64,000 nt of DNA, taken from Paenibacillus albidus. Lineage in GTDB: Bacteria > Bacillota > Bacilli > Paenibacillales > Paenibacillaceae. The position numbers were made by a program, and so were the translations under genes. Numbering within the stretch: the first letter of the stretch is position 1; every line of letters starts with the position of its first letter. The notes under the pieces are model-generated. The model was not told the DNA's origin. It searched no databases and saw only the letters and a program-made list of their open reading frames with translations. The stretch covers positions 62,001-126,000 of the forward strand of contig NZ_BMKR01000018.1 of the NCBI RefSeq assembly GCF_014644435.1, written 5' to 3'. Below, piece after piece: positions 53,468 through 62,101 of this stretch.

Positions 53468-54385
53468 TTACACCCTCTTTGAAAGCTCAGGATTGCTAAG
53501 GAACTCATATTGGGATAACGCCTCAAAATATTCTACAACAACCTCACGGAATTCCAGGGCAGCCTGCGAAAAGTACCGACTCCTATGCCATAATAAAGCT
53601 ATCTCCCGTACCAATCCATGATCCTCTACCTGGAGATATTTGAGCTCTTCCCGTGATAACCTTGCCGTGCTTGGTATAAAGGCTATACCAATTTCTGCTT
53701 CCACAAGAGTGCTTAGCCTTGCAGGTTCATCTCCCTCGTACACATACTTAGGTTCAAATCCGGCCGATTTGCAGATAGAGTCCACTAGATCGCGGGTACC
53801 GTAACCTCTCTTTACACCGACAAAACATTCATCCCTTAGTTCTGACAAGGATACACTGCTTCGGTCAGCCAGCCGATGCCCCTTTGGGACAGCTACAAGG
53901 ATCGGGTCGATGAATACGATTTGACATTCAATGTCATCCCCTTGTATGGGAGGTGAGGACAAGCAGAAATCGACCTCTCCTCTATGAAGAAGCGTAACCA
54001 TTTCCTGCGTGGTCAGCATTTGCACATGAAATTGGATATGGGGGCGCTTTTTCCGAAACTCGCGAAGGATATTGGGTAACGTGCTTGCGGTGGTTACTGC
54101 CAATTCAAGTGTGCCATGTTCCGGATTGGATAAGTCGCTAAGCTCCTGTTTACCCTGATCCAATTCAAACAAGGCCCTTTCCGCACGGCGCAGGAACCTG
54201 TTTCCGAATTCATTTAAGCGCAGCTTCCTCCCTGTCCGATCGAAAAGAGGAACCCCCAGATCCTCCTCCAAGCGCCCAATCGTTTTGCTTAGTGACGATT
54301 GAGTAACGTGCAGACTTCGTGCTGCTTCGGTCACATGTTCTAATCGAGCTACCGCGAGAAAATATTGCAGCTGAAGAAGTTCCAA
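53468..54385 (-). CDS. LysR family transcriptional regulator
   Basis: 305 aa, TTG start with GGGGG 7 nt upstream. N-terminal HTH (LQYFLAVARLEHVTEAARSLHVTQSSLSKTIGRLEEDLGVPLFDR), then the two-lobed effector domain (GTLELAVTTASTLPNILREF, EVDFCLSS). Divergent from the MFS exporter gene, 111 bp apart, the standard layout for a LysR regulator and its target. CynR/CitR-like in size; effector unknown. Confidence 0.9.
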   Translation of the reverse strand: MELLQLQYFLAVARLEHVTEAARSLHVTQSSLSKTIGRLEEDLGVPLFDRTGRKLRLNEFGNRFLRRAERALFELDQGKQELSDLSNPEHGTLELAVTTASTLPNILREFRKKRPHIQFHVQMLTTQEMVTLLHRGEVDFCLSSPPIQGDDIECQIVFIDPILVAVPKGHRLADRSSVSLSELRDECFVGVKRGYGTRDLVDSICKSAGFEPKYVYEGDEPARLSTLVEAEIGIAFIPSTARLSREELKYLQVEDHGLVREIALLWHRSRYFSQAALEFREVVVEYFEALSQYEFLSNPELSKRV

Positions 54386-54496
54386 TTCGTATCCCCCTTC
54401 ATTCCTTCAAGTCAATGAAATCATAACATATAATGCGTTGGAATAAATGATGATTTTCAAGTACGATGACTTCAATACACGTTGGGGGGAACAAAA

Positions 54497-55882
54497 ATGA
54501 ATGCTCGAAACAAGGGGTTGTTGATTTCCGTCGGACTGGGGGTGCTGTTGAACCCATTAAATTCTTCAATGATTTCTGTTGCAATTCCAAGGCTGCAAAA
54601 TGTATTTCACCTTGACTTTAGAATGGTTTCCTGGATTATTTTTTCCTTCTACATTGCGAGTGCTATCGCTCAACCTGTCATGGGAAAAGCCAGTGATTTA
54701 TTTGGCCGCAAGAAGATATTTCTCACCGGACTTGTTGTAGCCTTTGTTGCATCAGTCTTAGCTCCACTATCGCCAAGCTTTGGATGGCTCATTGTGTTCC
54801 GGATTATTCACGCCATCGGAACAAGCATGATGGTTGCAGTGGGAATAGCTATTGTGCGGATTCATATCACAGAGAAACAAGCGGCTGCACTGTCAGTGAT
54901 GTCCATATTCCTGTCAGGAGCGGCAGCCATTGGACCCTTTATTGGCGGCGTCTTGATTCACTGGTGGGATTGGCCTGCTATCTTTTTCGTCAATATTCCG
55001 TTCGCGGTGATGAGCTTTCTATTCGCTTGGAGGACTATTCCTAAGGACGAACCGTCAACATCCGCTCTACGCAACCTGTCCTTTCGTAAATGGTTAGATT
55101 TGATTGATGCGTCAGGTATTCTGCTCTTCACATTGGGGCTGATTGCCCTTCTCGTCGGACTACTCTCAGCAAAATCATCCGGGCATGTCTCATCGGGACC
55201 TGTCCTTGTCGGGCTGATAGGCCTCTTGCTACTTGCGGCTTTCGTACGACATGAGTTAAAAGCGCCGTCACCCTTTATTCCCTTGCACACCTTCGCCAAA
55301 CATCCTGCGATGACTTGGGTCAATATCGAATTCATACTCGTTAACTTACTTTATTACTCACTTTTTTTCGGGCTCCCGTCCTACCTGCAAATGGTACGTC
55401 ATGTCAGCGAGTTTCATACAGGAATCCTTATGTTAAGCTTAGGCTTGTGCTCGCTCGTTGTTTCTCCAATATCAGGAAGATGGATAGATCAAGCCGGACC
55501 TCGACCAGCGTTGCTCGTATCCGGAATGCTGATGGCTTTTGGTTCAGTGTGGATAGTGACATTAAATCAATCTTCACCGGTTATCAGTGTGTGTGTGGCT
55601 TTGGTTGCATTCGGTATTAGCAACGGCTTGAATAATGTCGGTATGCAAGCGGCCTTGTTCAACAGCTCTCCCCAACAAATTATCGGTGTAGCCTCGGGAT
55701 TATTTATGACATCGAGATACCTGGGGACCATTCTCTCTTCATTGTTGATAGGGATCATAATGGGGGATCAGTTCAGTGCCGGGGGATTTCGGCTGCTTGG
55801 GGTTATCCTTTCGATAATTGCCTTGTGCCTGGTATTTATGAGCTGGCGGCGCCGGGAGCCGGGGAAATTGGAAGAGTCGTAG
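54497..55882 (+). CDS. MFS multidrug transporter, DHA2-like
   Basis: 461 aa from ATG 54497 behind GGGGGGA. About 13-14 membrane helices. Motif A is GKASDLFGRKKIF, motif C region GAAAIGPFIGGVLIHWWDWPAIFFVNIP, as in the QacA/EmrB drug:H+ antiporter family. Exports a lipophilic or cationic compound; probably induced through the divergent LysR regulator. The frame is complete with no truncation. Confidence 0.88.
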   Translation: MNARNKGLLISVGLGVLLNPLNSSMISVAIPRLQNVFHLDFRMVSWIIFSFYIASAIAQPVMGKASDLFGRKKIFLTGLVVAFVASVLAPLSPSFGWLIVFRIIHAIGTSMMVAVGIAIVRIHITEKQAAALSVMSIFLSGAAAIGPFIGGVLIHWWDWPAIFFVNIPFAVMSFLFAWRTIPKDEPSTSALRNLSFRKWLDLIDASGILLFTLGLIALLVGLLSAKSSGHVSSGPVLVGLIGLLLLAAFVRHELKAPSPFIPLHTFAKHPAMTWVNIEFILVNLLYYSLFFGLPSYLQMVRHVSEFHTGILMLSLGLCSLVVSPISGRWIDQAGPRPALLVSGMLMAFGSVWIVTLNQSSPVISVCVALVAFGISNGLNNVGMQAALFNSSPQQIIGVASGLFMTSRYLGTILSSLLIGIIMGDQFSAGGFRLLGVILSIIALCLVFMSWRRREPGKLEES

Positions 55883-56090
55883 GTCTGTCAGATCGCTCTA
55901 ATCCGATTGTTCCGCGGATTGTGTTCAAGTTCGGCAATACGTACATGCCGAACCGTCCGCGGAAACCTTTCTTTTAACCGTACCAGCCAGTCGTAGTGAA
56001 GTTTCGTCTTCCCACTGTACAAACCAAAATTTCTTTGACGTCTTTGGAATCCTTGTACATTTCATATTCGGACGTGTGATATCTCCTTTA

Positions 56091-57065
56091 TCAACTGTCC
56101 ATTTGGGCCGATTGCTTGGCTTGATCAATCACCTTCATAACCTTCCCGCTATGTTCAAGCATAACTTTGACCTTTATCAGATCTTGTTCTCTGATGATAC
56201 GGTCAAATTCAGCGAATTCGTCAAACATACGATGCGGATGATCTTTATGATCCACCCGAATCGGCGTTTCCTTATTGGGAGTGTACTCAAAGTAGTCGCA
56301 AATATTCGCTGAACTTGGCATGTGTATATATCCTTTATTGCCTTGGATGCTCATGGCGCTCCGGGCTGTGCTGTCTTTAGAACCAATGCAGATACACTTG
56401 AAAGTACCATAATCCAGCATCAGCATACCTGAAGTATCAATTCCGCGCTCCATGTTTGCATAATATTCCACCTTCCCGGGACTCCCGAAGAAACCGATTA
56501 CCAAATGAATATTATAGATATTAATATCCATCAAAGCGCCTCCAGACATTGCAGGGTTGAATGCAGGCGGGGTTTCTCCAGCTTGGAAAGCATCGTACCG
56601 TGATGAATATTGGGAATAGTTGCATTCCACTATTTTGATGTCACCAAGCTTAGGCAGATATTCCTTCATCGTTAGAACATTTTTTGAATATTGATTCGTA
56701 ATAGCCTCCAATAATACCCGTTTTCTTTGTAATGCAATTTCTTTCAGCTCCAGAAATTCCTTTAAATTGGAAGTGAAGGGTTTCTCACAAATGACATGTT
56801 TGCCACGGAGCAAGGCTTCTTTCGCATAAGAAAAATGAAGATGATTCGGCAGCCCGATATAGACAGTATCCACATTATCGTCCATCAGCATTTCGCTGTA
56901 CTCCGAGTAGATCTGAGAGATCCCATATCTATGTTGCCAATCGAGTAGTTTCTCCCGGTGGCCGGATCTGGAACAGATAGCAGCAAGAGATATGTCAGGG
57001 ATCTCATGGATAAAGCTGAGTACATCCCCTACGATCATTCCGGCTCCAACAATCCCTAATTTCAT
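56091..57065 (-). CDS. Gfo/Idh/MocA family oxidoreductase (second of pair)
   Basis: 324 aa. N-terminal Rossmann motif GIVGAGMI, EKPF (catalytic Lys region) in HVICEKPFTSN, C-terminal alpha/beta domain with GGALMDINIYNIHLV carrying the active-site Asp/His. NAD(P)-dependent dehydrogenase acting on a sugar or cyclitol. ATG 57065 begins one base after the stop of the first dehydrogenase (coupled). Region 55883-56090, between it and the convergent MFS gene, shows no gene. Confidence 0.87.
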   Translation of the reverse strand: MKLGIVGAGMIVGDVLSFIHEIPDISLAAICSRSGHREKLLDWQHRYGISQIYSEYSEMLMDDNVDTVYIGLPNHLHFSYAKEALLRGKHVICEKPFTSNLKEFLELKEIALQRKRVLLEAITNQYSKNVLTMKEYLPKLGDIKIVECNYSQYSSRYDAFQAGETPPAFNPAMSGGALMDINIYNIHLVIGFFGSPGKVEYYANMERGIDTSGMLMLDYGTFKCICIGSKDSTARSAMSIQGNKGYIHMPSSANICDYFEYTPNKETPIRVDHKDHPHRMFDEFAEFDRIIREQDLIKVKVMLEHSGKVMKVIDQAKQSAQMDS

Positions 57066-57066
57066 A

Positions 57067-58086
57067 TTAAGTACACTCCTCTATGCCTTGTTCAATAATG
57101 CCCATAGCAGTTATTGTTTCTTCGTCTTGAATCACTTTTTCTTTTCCATATACGATGGATTGGTAGATATCGTCATATACCCGGGCATAATCCCCTTTCT
57201 CAGAGACCACTTTTTCTTCATGATATTTGCCTTCATCATCCAGATAGGTTAGGATGCCATAATGCTCTGGCAAATCAACGCCAAAATCAGGATGACCCTT
57301 GGGCATGTAGAATAATTTAAGATGCTCTTCCTGGCGGTCCTCCGTTTGTTTGATGAATGTACCCTTTTTACCGTATACAGCAAAACTCGGCCGCGCTTTT
57401 AAGCGAAAATAACTCGATTTGACGGATACTTTCAGTGAAGGATAATAAAAGTCCAGATCAAAGTAATCATTCATTCTGCCGGGACCCAGCAATTGGCGAA
57501 CGTCGTAATGAATCTTGTCCGGTTTCCCAAAATAAGAAAGTACCTGGTCAATGGTGTGAACTCCATGTCCGTATAAATAACTGTTATACTTGGAAAAATG
57601 GCTGACGGAATTCGGGGTCTCCGGGCGATAATAATCGTAATGCATCTCCATCTCCAGCAAATCACCTAGCTTGCCGGATTCTATAACCTTCTTTGTAGTG
57701 AGGAAATCCGAATCGTAACGCCTATTCTGATAGCATTGAATGATCAAATTTTTCTCTTTGGCGTATTGAAAGATCGACACGGCTTCTTCTTTCGTTAACA
57801 TAAAAGGTTTCTCAACAAGCACATGCTTACCGTGGTCCAGCGCCATTATTGCATAAGAATAATGGGAGTCTATATGTGTACACACAACGATTAACTGAAT
57901 CTCTTCATCATGCATTAATGCTTCAAGATCATCAGTGTAATGAACGCCAGGCGCCTTCTCCCATTCCCCTTTATCCGGATTGCGGGCGTAGATCGTCTTC
58001 ACTTTCAAATGATTCCGGTTCAATGAAAAAGGAAGATGATAGCGGTTCGTGCTTTTGCCATTTCCTATATATCCGATGGTAAGTAT
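57067..58086 (-). CDS. Gfo/Idh/MocA oxidoreductase, YhhX-like, apparent ATA start
   Basis: Close in sequence pattern to E. coli YhhX and the scyllo-inositol dehydrogenase group (VVCTHIDSHYSYA, VLVEKPFM, YQNRRYDSDFLT, GHGVHTIDQVLSYFGKP). The dinucleotide-binding segment TIGYIGNGKSTNRYHLPFS is present in frame but lies upstream of the first canonical start (TTG 58023), which would delete it. An ATA at 58086 has GGAGG 7 nt upstream and yields 339 aa, the family's usual size. No ATG, GTG or TTG is available between. First gene of the pair, divergent from the RpiR regulator. Confidence 0.83.
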   Translation of the reverse strand: MLTIGYIGNGKSTNRYHLPFSLNRNHLKVKTIYARNPDKGEWEKAPGVHYTDDLEALMHDEEIQLIVVCTHIDSHYSYAIMALDHGKHVLVEKPFMLTKEEAVSIFQYAKEKNLIIQCYQNRRYDSDFLTTKKVIESGKLGDLLEMEMHYDYYRPETPNSVSHFSKYNSYLYGHGVHTIDQVLSYFGKPDKIHYDVRQLLGPGRMNDYFDLDFYYPSLKVSVKSSYFRLKARPSFAVYGKKGTFIKQTEDRQEEHLKLFYMPKGHPDFGVDLPEHYGILTYLDDEGKYHEEKVVSEKGDYARVYDDIYQSIVYGKEKVIQDEETITAMGIIEQGIEECT

Positions 58087-58116
58087 ATTAATTCCTCCTC
58101 AGGTTCTTTTTCATTT

Positions 58117-58144
58117 ATTATAGAAGAACCAAGACAGGCGTAAA
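58117..58144 (-). promoter_or_regulatory. Promoter of the Gfo/Idh pair
   Basis: TTTACG (58144-58139), 16-nt spacer, TATAAT (58122-58117). The predicted transcript would start near 58110, leaving only the ribosome site before the ATA codon. Confidence 0.6.
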
Positions 58145-58274
58145 GGATTCGCCGGCAAAATGGTACAATCCATCAAAGAATCGTATAAATGACGGTTTAT
58201 TTTTGGACAAAATGTTTATTTCTATGCTATAGATCTTGAACTAAAGACTTTTCAACAAAACAGGAGTGAATCTG

Positions 58275-59141
58275 TTGAGAATATTGACGCAATTATCGGA
58301 GATGCAAACCTTTACACCCAATGAAAAAAGCATTGCTGCCTATATTTTGATGCAAAAGGAAAATATGCTCCAAATGAATATTCAGGAACTTGCCAAAGCA
58401 ACGTATACTTCACATTCGGCGATTAATCGATTAACGCATAAACTTGGCCTAACCGGATTTAAAGAGTTCATCATAAAACTCGCGACGGAATTCCAGCAAA
58501 ACACCCAGAATATTTCCAGTATCGATCCCAATTATCCGTTCGGTCTGGATGAATCCCCACTTCAAGTGGCGAAAGAAATCGCAGCATTAATGAAGGAAAC
58601 GATCGACAAAAACTTTGCATTCATGGATGATGAGTTGCTGTCACAAACCGCCAATAGACTGGACCAGGCAAAAAGAATCTTTATTTACGCCTTAGGGGAT
58701 TCCCAAATCCGGGCAAAAAGTTTTCAAAATAAGTTGATTAAAATCAACAAATACGTAGTAATAGCGACTGAGCTGTACGAATGGGCTTATCATACAGTTA
58801 ATCTTACCGAAGAGGATTGCGCTATTTTCTTGACCTATCATGGTAAGTCACCGATTTATTTACAAGCTGCTCAGCATTTCACACGTAAGAAGATCCCTTT
58901 TATCACAATTACAGCGACCCATTCCAGTGAATTGGCAAAACTAAGTCCTATCTGTATCCAGGTGCCTAATGACGAAGTGAAACATGCCAAAATCGGTACA
59001 TTTTCGTCCCAAATTGCCTTTGATTATGTCTTAAACGTGATTTACTCATGTATCTATAAAATCTCTTACTCCAAAAACAAAAAATCCACAATAGACTCAT
59101 TGAAGAGCAGCTATATCGATGAATTGATGAATGACGAATGA
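58275..59141 (+). CDS. MurR/RpiR family regulator
   Basis: 288 aa, TTG 58275 with AGGAG 8 nt upstream (a GTG at 58266 overlaps the ribosome site). N-terminal RpiR HTH (FTPNEKSIAAYIL, MNIQELAKATYTSHSAINRLTHKLGLTGFKEF) and C-terminal SIS sugar-phosphate-binding domain (IFIYALGDSQIRAKSFQNKL, CAIFLTYHGKSPIYLQAAQHF). Senses a phosphosugar. Divergent from the two dehydrogenases, so probably their regulator. AT-rich block with them. No sugar transporter is in the window. Confidence 0.88.
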   Translation: MRILTQLSEMQTFTPNEKSIAAYILMQKENMLQMNIQELAKATYTSHSAINRLTHKLGLTGFKEFIIKLATEFQQNTQNISSIDPNYPFGLDESPLQVAKEIAALMKETIDKNFAFMDDELLSQTANRLDQAKRIFIYALGDSQIRAKSFQNKLIKINKYVVIATELYEWAYHTVNLTEEDCAIFLTYHGKSPIYLQAAQHFTRKKIPFITITATHSSELAKLSPICIQVPNDEVKHAKIGTFSSQIAFDYVLNVIYSCIYKISYSKNKKSTIDSLKSSYIDELMNDE

Positions 59142-59155
59142 CGCGGTGGTGGAGT

Positions 59156-60124
59156 TCATCCTTGCCGAACAGTTAAAACGACGTTACCTTTCTTATGGCC
59201 CTGCTCCGTGTAGTGATGGGCCTCTGCGGCTTGCTCCAGCGGATAACGGCGGTCAATGATCGAACGTAATTTGCCCGCCTCGATCCGTTCCTTAAGATAG
59301 GTCAAGTCCTCCGCGTTTTCCTTCATCGTTCCGCCGATCACCTTCTTGCCGCTGATCAAGTTGACCATTAATCCGCGAACGATCAGCAAAGGATTAACAT
59401 GGAGCGCATGGAGGTAGAAGCCGCTGCGTGTCAGACGCTTGACGCAGACCTTAAATGGACTCTTCCCCACCGTATCGAAAATAATATCATAGGCCGGTCC
59501 ACCCTCCGCTAACTGTTCTTTCGTATAATCGATGACCCGGTCGGCACCCAGCGACCTCACCAACTCCACATTTGATGTGCTGCATACACCGGTCACTTCC
59601 GCGCCAAAATCCTTTGCGAGCTGCACTGCATATGTCCCAACGCTGCCTGAAGCACCATAGACGAGAACGCGCCTGCCGCGCATGATGTTGCCTTTGCGGA
59701 GAAATTGCAGGGCAGTATAGGCGCCGACCGGAACCGCGGCCGCTTCCTCAAACGTCATGTTCACCGGCTTAAGTGCGACGGCGCCGGTCTCGGGCAGGCA
59801 TTTGTATTCGGCATACGCGCCGAAACTGTTGCCACAGGCGGCGTAGACAGAATCTCCGGGCTTGAAACGGGTAACGCCGCTGCCCGTCGATTCGACCACG
59901 CCCGAGAGCTCAAATCCGAGAATCCTGATACGTTGTGGTTTCCACAAACCATTGAACAGCCGCGCCAGAAAAGGATCTGCCTTGCGTAAGCGCCAATCTC
60001 CTGTTGCAGCGGTTGTTGCATAAACCTTAATCAATATTTCATCTTCTTTAGGTACGGGCTTAGCAACCTCCCGCAGCTGTAGTACATTCGGCGGCCCATA
60101 CCGCTCATATATGATCGCTTTCAT
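59156..60124 (-). CDS. NAD(P)-dependent MDR alcohol dehydrogenase/quinone reductase
   Basis: 322 aa from ATG 60124 (GGGGGAG 6 nt upstream). GroES-like half (YATTAATGDWRLRKADPFLARL, GFELSGVVESTGSGV) and Rossmann half (YGASGSVGTYAVQLAKDFGAEVTGVCS). No zinc ligand set. Similar in layout to reticulon-4-interacting/zeta-crystallin-like reductases. Last gene of the four-gene operon starting at 61884; 38 nt after the DUF2306 gene. Ends 14 nt from the convergent RpiR stop with no terminator visible. Confidence 0.87.
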   Translation of the reverse strand: MKAIIYERYGPPNVLQLREVAKPVPKEDEILIKVYATTAATGDWRLRKADPFLARLFNGLWKPQRIRILGFELSGVVESTGSGVTRFKPGDSVYAACGNSFGAYAEYKCLPETGAVALKPVNMTFEEAAAVPVGAYTALQFLRKGNIMRGRRVLVYGASGSVGTYAVQLAKDFGAEVTGVCSTSNVELVRSLGADRVIDYTKEQLAEGGPAYDIIFDTVGKSPFKVCVKRLTRSGFYLHALHVNPLLIVRGLMVNLISGKKVIGGTMKENAEDLTYLKERIEAGKLRSIIDRRYPLEQAAEAHHYTEQGHKKGNVVLTVRQG

Positions 60125-60162
60125 ATCTATCTCCCCCATTCACCTATTTATCCTTCGCTGGC

Positions 60163-60891
60163 TTATACTGCTTGGGCTGGAGCAGCGGGCCGCTTGCGGA
60201 TGACCCATTCGGCCACGGCGAGATTAATCGCCCACCCCGCGCCCATAAGCAGCGCTCCGCTGAGTTCACCCGGCGGGCCGACAATCCATGTTCCGGCCAA
60301 CTGGGTCAGAACCTGCGTGCCCGCACCAAGCCCGATCGCATAGCCGCGAATCATCCATGCGCGGTGGCGGATCACATCCCCGCGCAGGATCGTGGCAAAA
60401 CCAAGGACGATGGACACAACCATAAGCGACCCAAACAGGAGCCGTAAGGCATAAAGCAGCTCACCGGTGCCAGCCGGGCGGGGATAGAACAGAGTCATCC
60501 ACAGCCCGGAAAGCCCAACCAGCAGGCCGCATAGAACCAGGAGGCGCCCGGCCAAGCGATGCCATCCGGGATAGCGTCGCCGGAAACCGGCTGCGAACTG
60601 GAACGCACCCAGAATGGCATACAAGCTGGCGCTTACAATGTGCAGCACCACCGGCAAGGATGAAGCAAAAAACCGGGCATTAGCCTGGCTGATTTCCGCG
60701 CCTCCGGCCAGCCCGGTTAGGCGGAAAACACCGGCGGCGAGCGGAACGGCGCTCAGCAGGAGCAATGCGGCAGGCAAAAGCCACTCTGCCGAATCTGCTT
60801 TTGCTGGTGCTTTGGTTTTCCGAGACGAAGCTCCCTCTAGTTCATTGAGCTGAGGCACATCGGGAGCCCGATCTTCATCGTAGACATTCAT
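60163..60891 (-). CDS. DUF2306 membrane protein
   Basis: 242 aa from ATG 60891 (AAGGAG upstream); the longer frame overlaps the previous gene. An acidic cytoplasmic N-terminus of about 40 residues precedes six or so membrane helices. Family motifs FRRRYPGWHRLAGRLLV and DVIRHRAWMIRGYAIGLG match those in the DUF2306 protein at 18953. Function unknown. Confidence 0.8.
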   Translation of the reverse strand: MNVYDEDRAPDVPQLNELEGASSRKTKAPAKADSAEWLLPAALLLLSAVPLAAGVFRLTGLAGGAEISQANARFFASSLPVVLHIVSASLYAILGAFQFAAGFRRRYPGWHRLAGRLLVLCGLLVGLSGLWMTLFYPRPAGTGELLYALRLLFGSLMVVSIVLGFATILRGDVIRHRAWMIRGYAIGLGAGTQVLTQLAGTWIVGPPGELSGALLMGAGWAINLAVAEWVIRKRPAAPAQAV

Positions 60892-60916
60892 TTTCTTTTC
60901 AGCTCCTTGGACGGAT

Positions 60917-61606
60917 TTACTTGGTTCCGGTTCGGCTGAGCTGGGCACTTCCCCTGCCAGGTAGGGGTGTTGTGGTTTCCCCCTGCCGTTCAGACCAGAG
61001 TGCATATCCCAGCCAAACCAGAGCTAACCCCATCGGCACCGCCAATATCCGGTCGAGCGGGTGCGGGAGCAGCGAAGACGCGAGGGTCGACACGGCAGCA
61101 AAAGCAAGCAGAGCGGCCGCCCGGCGCGGCAGGATGCTGGCGCGGAGCGTAGCGATGCCAAGCAGCAGGCCACCAAGAATATACAGTCCCCCTGCTAGCG
61201 GCGCAGCCGCCGGGAGGGCTCCGAGGTTAATCTGGCTGGCGGTCCCACTGAAGATCCCCAAGTAGCCCTCCACAAATTCCGGCGCGTCGGTGGCCAATAG
61301 CGGCAAGATAAAGGCTTCGGCGAATGTAAAGGCCATCGTGGCTAACCAAAAAAGGCTTAACATGAGAAATCCGGCCAACCCAAGCCAACCGGCTTCTTCC
61401 ACTTGTCTGAAGTAGATCCCCGCTATGCCGAGCAGGCCGAGAAGAGACATGGTGATAGTCAGGTAGTGGACGATTGCCCAAGCACCGGTGGCGACTGACG
61501 AAAGAATATCAGGTGGATGGATCATCTGAACGACCACAAAAAGAATCCCTGCCACCATAGCTGATACACCTGCCCAACGGATGAGATTCGAGGCTGTTGT
61601 TTTCAT
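60917..61606 (-). CDS. Integral membrane protein of unknown function (229 aa)
   Basis: Six to seven hydrophobic helices, loops short, C-terminal tail charged and proline-rich. I do not recognise the family. AAGGAG is 7 nt before ATG 61606. It lies between the 79-aa gene (38 nt) and the DUF2306 gene (25 nt), so the operon encodes two adjacent membrane proteins that may form a unit. Confidence 0.75.
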   Translation of the reverse strand: MKTTASNLIRWAGVSAMVAGILFVVVQMIHPPDILSSVATGAWAIVHYLTITMSLLGLLGIAGIYFRQVEEAGWLGLAGFLMLSLFWLATMAFTFAEAFILPLLATDAPEFVEGYLGIFSGTASQINLGALPAAAPLAGGLYILGGLLLGIATLRASILPRRAAALLAFAAVSTLASSLLPHPLDRILAVPMGLALVWLGYALWSERQGETTTPLPGRGSAQLSRTGTK

Positions 61607-61644
61607 TTTGCGCTCCTTGATCTAAATTTTTGTGAACCGGACCC

Positions 61645-61884
61645 CTATTTGTCAACCTGAATGACCGAGACTAATGGCAGGCCCAGATCACGTACTTTCC
61701 TCAGCAAGCCATATAATGCGGCCTGATCGACCACCGGACCCCATAGAATCGTTGTTCCATCGTTATCGAGGATGATGCTCAGCCCCTCAAACCATTCTTC
61801 CCACCGGGCATCAAGATGCCCCTTCAGGCGAATTTCGTACAGTCCGGGCTCATGATTCTCCTTTTGTAAATACGTTTGCTTCAC
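61645..61884 (-). CDS. Small conserved hypothetical protein (79 aa)
   Basis: GTG start at 61884, with GAGGTG 8 nt upstream. The core YEIRLKGHLDARWEEWFEGLSI, then TTILWGPVVDQAALYGLLRKVRDLGLPLVSV resembles small proteins I have seen in Chloroflexi, actinobacteria and Paenibacillus near MalT-type LuxR regulators; function unknown. No membrane segment. First gene of the operon. Confidence 0.75.
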   Translation of the reverse strand: MKQTYLQKENHEPGLYEIRLKGHLDARWEEWFEGLSIILDNDGTTILWGPVVDQAALYGLLRKVRDLGLPLVSVIQVDK

Positions 61885-61964
61885 TCCTTTTACACCTCGT
61901 TTATGCCTGTATTGGATACATTTCCACTCGCTATCGTTCCTGCTTAAACATAAGATACACGTTG

Positions 61965-61997
61965 ATGTGGTGAGACGGCATCATCACATGTGGTGAT
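61965..61997. promoter_or_regulatory. Repeated ATGTGGTGA words upstream of the operon
   Basis: ATGTGGTGA at 61965-61973 and 61988-61996, the second inside a near-palindrome ATCACATGTGGTGAT; about 80-110 nt before the 79-aa gene. Possible activator site for the adjacent LuxR protein. Confidence 0.35.
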
Positions 61998-62038
61998 TGA
62001 TAGGGTGATTTGTCAAGCGGGAGGTTGGGCAGGAGATA

Positions 62039-62078
62039 GAAAAAGCCCCGGCATGTGGTTTGCTAAACCTGCCGGGGC
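62039..62078 (-). terminator. Terminator after the LuxR regulator gene
   Basis: GCCCCGGCA...TGCCGGGGC followed by TTTTT on the minus strand, 24 nt past the stop. Confidence 0.88.
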
Positions 62079-62101
62079 CGGGGGTGGTGGTTGTGGGCCA
62101 G

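Noticed and set aside
55925..56128. 67-codon minus-strand frame
   Set aside because: Overlaps the end of the Gfo/Idh gene and lacks a ribosome site.
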